The translations under genes were made by a program, and so were the position numbers. Positions 59,515 to 64,000 of a stretch of 64,000 nucleotides of DNA are shown piece by piece. A model generated the notes under the pieces. The model made no database searches. It was not told the origin of the DNA and saw only the letters and a list, made by a program, of their open reading frames with translations. The stretch's first letter is position 1, and each line of letters begins with the position of its first letter. The stretch comes from Acidobacteriota bacterium. GTDB lineage: Bacteria; Acidobacteriota; Blastocatellia; Pyrinomonadales; Pyrinomonadaceae. The stretch lies in the NCBI GenBank assembly GCA_003223025.1, contig QHXR01000018.1:1-64000 (forward strand), written 5' to 3'.

Positions 59515-61416
59515 TCACGGTCTTCGCGCGGACGGTGCGGGAATGATCTTCAGCGTCATTCTTTCGGTTCCGCGGATCAACTCCACCTCGTACTCTTCGC
59601 CCGGTTTCATCGAACCGAGAACATATGTGTAATCCATCGCGTTGCGTACATCTTTCCCGGCAAGCTTTACGATCTTGTCGCCCGCCTTTAGTCCCGCTTT
59701 CGACGCCGGCGAATTATCGCGAACGCCGTCGAGGATCATTCCGTCCGTCGTGTCGCCGTAACTCGGGATCGTTCCGAGCGAGACGCTCAGGCGAACCTGG
59801 CCCACCGGACCCGACGATTGCGCGACAGCGTAAGTTGGCTTTGCCGGAGCTTGTGCGAGCGATCTCGCAACGTCGCCGACGAATAAAATTATTCGCTGCA
59901 GACCGAGGTAATTGATCTTATCTGCCGTGTCGCTGGGCTTGTGATAATCGACATGCGTTCCGGTAAAGAAGAAAAGTACCGGGATCTTTTTTCCGTAAAA
60001 AGAGGAATGATCCGACGGGCCGAATCCATCCTGATTCAGTGCAAGCTGGAATAAGGAGCTGTTCGGCTCGATCATTTTCTTGCTCGCCGGTCCGCCGCCG
60101 AAGAGCGCTGACGGAGGTCCAAACGCAACCGTCGGATTATTCGCGTTGGTGATCATGTCACTCCACTCGGTCGCTGTTCCGATGCCGCCGATCGTCAGTT
60201 TGTTTTCATTCAACCGACCGACCATGTCGAGATTGATCATCGCGACCGTTTTATCGAGCGGCCATGCCGGATTGTTGACGTAGTATTTCGATCCGAGAAG
60301 TCCTTCTTCTTCGCCCGCGAATGTCATGAAGATCAGAGTGCGTTTCGGTCTTCTCTCTTTTGAAAACAACCGGGCAAGCTCGATCACCGCCGTCGTACCG
60401 GACGCGTTGTCGTCGGCACCGTGATGTATCTCCGTCGAGTTCGCGGCGAGACTTCCCGAGCCGCCGTGACCGAGATGATCATAGTGCGCACCGATGATGA
60501 TCGCTTCGTTTTTGAGCTGCGGGTCGGATCCTTCGAGCACGCCGATGACGTTGAATGCGTTGACTTGTTTTTTGGTGAGGTTGATCTTGATCTGGGCCTT
60601 TGTGTTATCAAGAACGTTCGTTTTCGGCCCGGCCTTGTAGGATCCAGAAGGCGTCTTGGCGTTGAGCATACTTTCGATCAGGGCGAGGCCGGTCCCATCT
60701 ACCATCCCGAAAAGCCTGGCAGCCAGATCGCGGTTTATCCCGATAACGGGGATCGCAGTTTCACCAAGAGTGCGGTCGTAACTTAAACGCGAAAGGCGAT
60801 CGATCTTGAAATCATTGTCGGCAGCAATCAGGATGATCGCTCTCGCTCCTCTGTCTTTCGCGATATTCGCCTTCGTGTGCATGTCGAAACGAGCGAATGC
60901 CGAATGCGGATTTCCTGCGTCCGGTGTGTTGTCGAACACGAGGACGATCTTGTCCCGGACGTCGAGGTCTTTGTAGTCGTCGTAGTTCGCCTCCGGTGCG
61001 GTTACTCCAAATCCCGCGAAGACGACCTGCGTCGCGGCAATGTCAGCGTTCGGCGAATATCCGAGCGGCATCCAGTTCACGCCGACTTGCATCGTGTTGC
61101 CCGAACCAAGGCTAAGCGAATTACCGGTACCGAGCTCGACGCCCGAGATATAAGGGAATCCTTGCAGGTACGAGGCACCGTGCGTCGTCTGCTGACCGGG
61201 TCGAAGCTTTCCCGTTTTCTTGAACTGCTCGACGATGTAATTCGCAGCCTCGGTCGCGCCTGGATCGCCGGTGCGTCGGCCCTCGAGTTTGTCGGAAGCG
61301 AGATACTCGATATGCCGGCGAAGATCACGTTGAGCAGATGTGTTGAGCTGCGGCTTTTGCGCGGAGACCGAAAGGCCAAGGAAAAGAATTACAAGAAAAA
61401 TTTGCGCGCGTTTCAT
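59515..61416 (-). CDS. M28 family zinc peptidase with PA and PDZ domains, exported
   Basis: 633 residues. Signal peptide 1-20. An interrupted catalytic domain: about 30-130, then a PA insert (about 130-260), then the Zn2 core at 300-515. Metal residues: H311/H314 region (GAHYDHLGH), D336 (GADDNASG), E369-E370 (FAGEEEG), D397 (NLDMVG) and the late His (THVDYHKPSDT). A PDZ domain ends the protein (about 525-630, PASKAGLKAGDKIVKLAGKDV). Similar to bacterial aminopeptidases. Family-A repeats lie upstream. Confidence 0.93.
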   Translation of the reverse strand: MKRAQIFLVILFLGLSVSAQKPQLNTSAQRDLRRHIEYLASDKLEGRRTGDPGATEAANYIVEQFKKTGKLRPGQQTTHGASYLQGFPYISGVELGTGNSLSLGSGNTMQVGVNWMPLGYSPNADIAATQVVFAGFGVTAPEANYDDYKDLDVRDKIVLVFDNTPDAGNPHSAFARFDMHTKANIAKDRGARAIILIAADNDFKIDRLSRLSYDRTLGETAIPVIGINRDLAARLFGMVDGTGLALIESMLNAKTPSGSYKAGPKTNVLDNTKAQIKINLTKKQVNAFNVIGVLEGSDPQLKNEAIIIGAHYDHLGHGGSGSLAANSTEIHHGADDNASGTTAVIELARLFSKERRPKRTLIFMTFAGEEEGLLGSKYYVNNPAWPLDKTVAMINLDMVGRLNENKLTIGGIGTATEWSDMITNANNPTVAFGPPSALFGGGPASKKMIEPNSSLFQLALNQDGFGPSDHSSFYGKKIPVLFFFTGTHVDYHKPSDTADKINYLGLQRIILFVGDVARSLAQAPAKPTYAVAQSSGPVGQVRLSVSLGTIPSYGDTTDGMILDGVRDNSPASKAGLKAGDKIVKLAGKDVRNAMDYTYVLGSMKPGEEYEVELIRGTERMTLKIIPAPSARRP

Positions 61417-61439
61417 AAGACTCTCCGCTTACAGTTACT

Positions 61440-61533
61440 TGAATATTCGACCGTCGCTGACGCGACGGGTTTCGGGGAACATGTACCGTGGGCCAAGGCC
61501 CACGGCTAAATCGGTTAGTCGCTACCGCGACAA
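61440..61533. repeat. partial family-A element (copy 3)
   Basis: CCGTCGCTGACGCGACGG, then CCGTGGGCCAAGGCCCACGG and TAGTCGCTACCGCGAC: the right half of copies 1 and 2. Confidence 0.78.
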
Positions 61534-61583
61534 TGAAGGACGGGCGGAGCCGAAATCCTCAAATTCTCAGAATCCGAACTCTT

Positions 61584-61793
61584 AAATTTCAAATTTCAAA
61601 TTTCAAATTTCAAATTTGAAATTTGAAATGGAAGCCGAAAGCCGAAAACCGAAAACCTAAGACCAAAATCCGAAATCCAAACCCTGCAATTTCAAATTTC
61701 AAATTTCAAATTTGAAATTTGAAATGGAGAGCCGAAAACCAAATCTCAAATCTCAAATCTCAAATCCCAAATCCCAAATCCCAAATCCCAAAT
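61584..61793. repeat. heptad tandem array, about 30 units in one register
   Basis: Units include AAATTTC (4), AAATTTG (2), AGCCGAA (2), AACCGAA, ATCCGAA, ATTTCAA (3), ATTTGAA (2), CTCAAAT (3) and CCCAAAT (4). All 210 bases stay in a single 7-bp register; consensus NNYCNAA. The last unit overlaps the first base of the PD40 stop codon complement at 61793. Confidence 0.93.
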
Positions 61794-62839
61794 CAGTCGG
61801 TCCAGTCGGCGATGAACACATTCGTGTCGCCCTGCGCTTTTCCATTACGGTTTGAGGCGAAGACTAGTTTCTTTCCATCGGGCGAGAACATCGGGAAACC
61901 GTCGAACGATTCGTTGAATGTGACACGCTCGATTCCTGAGCCGTCGACGTTTATCAGAGCCAGATCGAAGTTTCGTTTGCGTGCATCGGTTGCGAAATAA
62001 TTCGTGCAGAAGATGATCTTCTTGCCGTCGGGTGTGAAGAACGGGGCGAATGAGGCGGCATTCAGTTTTGTCACTTGTCGCTTATTCGATCCGTCGGCAT
62101 TCATGACCCAGACTTCGAAAACAGTCGGCTCGATCAGATCGTGCGCGAGACGGTCTTTGTATCGTGCGATCTCGGCTTCGGTTTTTGGATGGAACGAACG
62201 ATAGACGATCTGCTTGTTGTCAGGTGAAAAGAATGCACCGCCGTCGTATCCGAGCTCGTTCGTCAGACGCTTTACGTTTTTTCCGTTCGTGTCCATGACG
62301 TAAAGATCGAGATCGCCGTCACGCATCGATGTGAAGATGATCTTTTTCCCGTCAGGCGAGACTGTTGCTTCGGCGTCGTAACCCGGAGTCGTCGTCAGCG
62401 GTTTGATGTTCGAGCCATCGGCATTCGCGACGAAGATGTCGTACGTCGGATAGATCGCCCAAACATAACCTTTCGAAAAATCCGGATTCGGCGGACACTC
62501 TTTCGCTCCGAGATGTGTCGATGCGTAAATGATCTTTTTCCGATCCTTGAGAAAGTACGAGCACGTCGTTCGGCCTTCACCATTTGAGACCATCTTCAGA
62601 TTTGCCCCGTCCGAGTTCATCGTGTAGATCTGGTCACACGCTCGTCCGTCGCGCTTCGACTGAAACGACAACTGTTTCCCGTCAGACGAAAAGTAAGCCT
62701 CGGCATTCTCGCCTCCGAACGTCAGTTGTTTGATATTCGCGAGATGTTTTTCTCCCGAGACCGCGAGCGTATTTTGCTGGGCGCAGATATTCGAAAATGC
62801 GGTTATAATGATCGCAATTAATAGATAAACCTTCTTCAT
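61793..62839 (-). CDS. TolB-like PD40 beta-propeller protein, exported
   Basis: 348 residues. Signal peptide 1-20 (KKVYLLIAIIITAFSNICAQ). Then about seven PD40 blades, each with the pattern xxFSPDGKKxxFxS (for example EAYFSSDGKQLSF, EATVSPDGKKIIFTSMRDGD, GGAFFSPDNKQIVYRSF, PMFSPDGKKLVFASNRNG). The Asp-Gly blades form a disc that in TolB binds partner proteins. Function unknown; not the true TolB because no Pal or Tol genes are nearby. Confidence 0.9.
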   Translation of the reverse strand: MKKVYLLIAIIITAFSNICAQQNTLAVSGEKHLANIKQLTFGGENAEAYFSSDGKQLSFQSKRDGRACDQIYTMNSDGANLKMVSNGEGRTTCSYFLKDRKKIIYASTHLGAKECPPNPDFSKGYVWAIYPTYDIFVANADGSNIKPLTTTPGYDAEATVSPDGKKIIFTSMRDGDLDLYVMDTNGKNVKRLTNELGYDGGAFFSPDNKQIVYRSFHPKTEAEIARYKDRLAHDLIEPTVFEVWVMNADGSNKRQVTKLNAASFAPFFTPDGKKIIFCTNYFATDARKRNFDLALINVDGSGIERVTFNESFDGFPMFSPDGKKLVFASNRNGKAQGDTNVFIADWTD

Positions 62840-62954
62840 AAGTACTTATAGTAAGCTCAGGTGCCGGGTCACGCTTGCATCCGAAAGAATAAGTTTAACG
62901 AATTAGATCGGCAAGGCAAGCTGATCGCGGATCGGCATCTCTGTCGGTACTAAA

Positions 62955-63743
62955 ATGGGATTCGAAACTACAAAAGACGTTTACGACTGGTACGAAAGGC
63001 AGCAACCGGTCTTTACCAAAGAAGGGATCGAGTCGATCCCTTGGGCAGATGTGCGCAATTATCCGCTCGACGAGCGTTTCATTCCGGTGCTGCTGTATAT
63101 GCGCGATGTCGAAACGCTGACCGACATGTATCATCGCGAGCTGCTGCGAACGCCGACGTGCAAAGATCCGTATATTGGACGATTCATGGAGCGATGGGGA
63201 GCCGAAGAGGTCGTTCATGGAGAAGTCCTGAACCGCTTTCTGAACGAGGCCGGGATCGAAACCGGCGACAAATGGCAAGGACAGGTGCGGACGGCGGTTT
63301 CGAATTTTTATAACTTCAACACGTATCTCCTGACGTCCTTGACGAATTTACTCGGCCGAAAATTTACGGCAACGCACATGGCGTTCGGGGCGATACATGA
63401 GATGTCGACGGCTCAGGCATATCGACGGATGGACGAGCTCGCCGGTCATCCGATCTTGTCGATGATTCTGAACGGCATCATTCGCGAAGAATCTTTCCAC
63501 ACACATTTCTATTGGAGTGTCGCAAAGCTCGAATTGCGAAACAGCGATGCGGCGCAGCACATCGCGCGGTTTGTTCTCCGGAATTTTTACCGGCCGGTCG
63601 GTCAAGGCTCGCTTCACAAGAGCCGAACCGAATACGCGATCAGGACATTGTTCGGAAGCGAGGACGGATTGGAACGCCTGCACAAGACAGTTACGAAACG
63701 CGCTCAATCGCTTCCCGGACTCGAGGCTCTCTACAGCTTCTAA
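62955..63743 (+). CDS. acyl-[ACP] desaturase-like diiron protein
   Basis: 262 residues, helical. Two carboxylate/His motifs ligate a diiron centre: E84-E85-x-x-H88 (WGAEEVVHGE) and E178-E179-x-x-H182 (REESFHTHF), plus E53 and E149 as extra ligands. This is the stearoyl-ACP desaturase (fatty acid desaturase 2) pattern. It would introduce a double bond in ACP-bound acyl chains using O2 and ferredoxin. Not obviously in an operon. A length of about 260 is shorter than plant desaturase (about 360), so other ferritin-like roles are possible. Confidence 0.87.
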   Translation: MGFETTKDVYDWYERQQPVFTKEGIESIPWADVRNYPLDERFIPVLLYMRDVETLTDMYHRELLRTPTCKDPYIGRFMERWGAEEVVHGEVLNRFLNEAGIETGDKWQGQVRTAVSNFYNFNTYLLTSLTNLLGRKFTATHMAFGAIHEMSTAQAYRRMDELAGHPILSMILNGIIREESFHTHFYWSVAKLELRNSDAAQHIARFVLRNFYRPVGQGSLHKSRTEYAIRTLFGSEDGLERLHKTVTKRAQSLPGLEALYSF

Positions 63744-63772
63744 GTCTTTTCGTTTGTCTGCCGACGCTTCTA

Positions 63773-63913
63773 ACCTCCGTAGGAGCGGAATATTGGTAGC
63801 CCGTCCACCAAAACAGAATCGAGCTCCGTAGGAGCGACACGAATGTCGCTCCTACGGAGCTCGAATACATTCATCGAATGTTTCCTACCAATATCCCGCT
63901 CCTCCGGAGCTCG
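63773..63913. repeat. nested palindromic element, family H
   Basis: Inner palindrome with 20-base perfect arms at 63820-63839 and 63844-63863 (CGAGCTCCGTAGGAGCGACA) around a CGAA loop; outer arms CTCCGTAGGAGCGGAATATT at 63776-63800 and its complement at 63885-63909. The final bases to 64000 show nothing I can assign. Confidence 0.88.
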
Positions 63914-64000
63914 GGACGTGATTCCGCTACAAACTTCGATAAAATTCCACACCATTTCGAAACTCGACCGCGATCTTGTTCTCTGATTCCGCATAGTCGA

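Noticed and set aside
61584-61793. CRISPR array
   Set aside because: Units are 7 bp, contiguous and drifting, without spacers; no cas gene is in the window.

Overview
This window looks like chromosomal DNA of an Acidobacteriota member, most plausibly class Blastocatellia. I infer this from gene families, not from a marker gene. Two adjacent genes encode the Acidobacteria-type VWFA-related protein. There is a DUF1800 protein, many secreted proteins of unknown function with Sec signal peptides, moderate GC content, and almost every intergenic gap holds a palindromic repeat. I saw no rRNA, tRNA or CRISPR array.

Layout. 1-6.4 kb: a cut-off membrane protein with HETGH, a GNAT acetyltransferase, pdxH, a DUF1015 protein, a putative lipoprotein, pterin dehydratase, a secreted unknown and isocitrate dehydrogenase behind a good promoter. 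6.7-11 kb: two membrane unknowns, a TlpA-like thioredoxin, purE, a zinc-ribbon protein and purK. 11.3-15.1 kb: a same-strand run of free methionine-R-sulfoxide reductase, TerC, a FecR protein and a CDF metal exporter. 15.4-19.4 kb: a LarA-family racemase, a secreted unknown and DUF1800. 19.7-26.8 kb: a polysaccharide locus with three glycosyltransferases, a Wzm/Wzt ABC exporter with a C-terminal cargo-type domain and a methyltransferase; a second methyltransferase, a rhomboid protease and a dicarboxylate symporter lie on the other strand.

30-41.8 kb: a CHRD/FG-GAP secreted protein, a GlcD-type oxidase, an antitoxin with a broken RelE toxin, a histidine phosphatase, two DUF4440 paralogues around an AraC regulator, a VOC protein, the two VWFA proteins and phosphomannomutase. 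41.9-50.9 kb: a 1163-residue GH18-NodB-GT2 protein, a REP-associated tyrosine transposase (RAYT) inside its own inverted repeats, lepA and two envelope proteins. 51-64 kb: a secreted DNA/RNA endonuclease, acpS, a YfiH/laccase-domain protein, an rlmN operon ending in a stand-alone DsbD N-terminal domain, dapF with a CusF-like lipoprotein, an M28 peptidase, a TolB-like propeller and a diiron acyl-ACP desaturase-like protein.

The most striking feature is between the genes. At least eight families of nested palindromes recur. Five regions hold short tandem repeats that keep a strict 7-bp register, in one case for about 30 units (61584-61793). Some arrays start exactly at a stop codon or run into a start region (purE), and two pairs form the outer arms of larger palindromes. 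One repeat fragment appears to sit in frame inside phosphomannomutase. The repeats therefore seem to be shaping gene ends as well as filling gaps.
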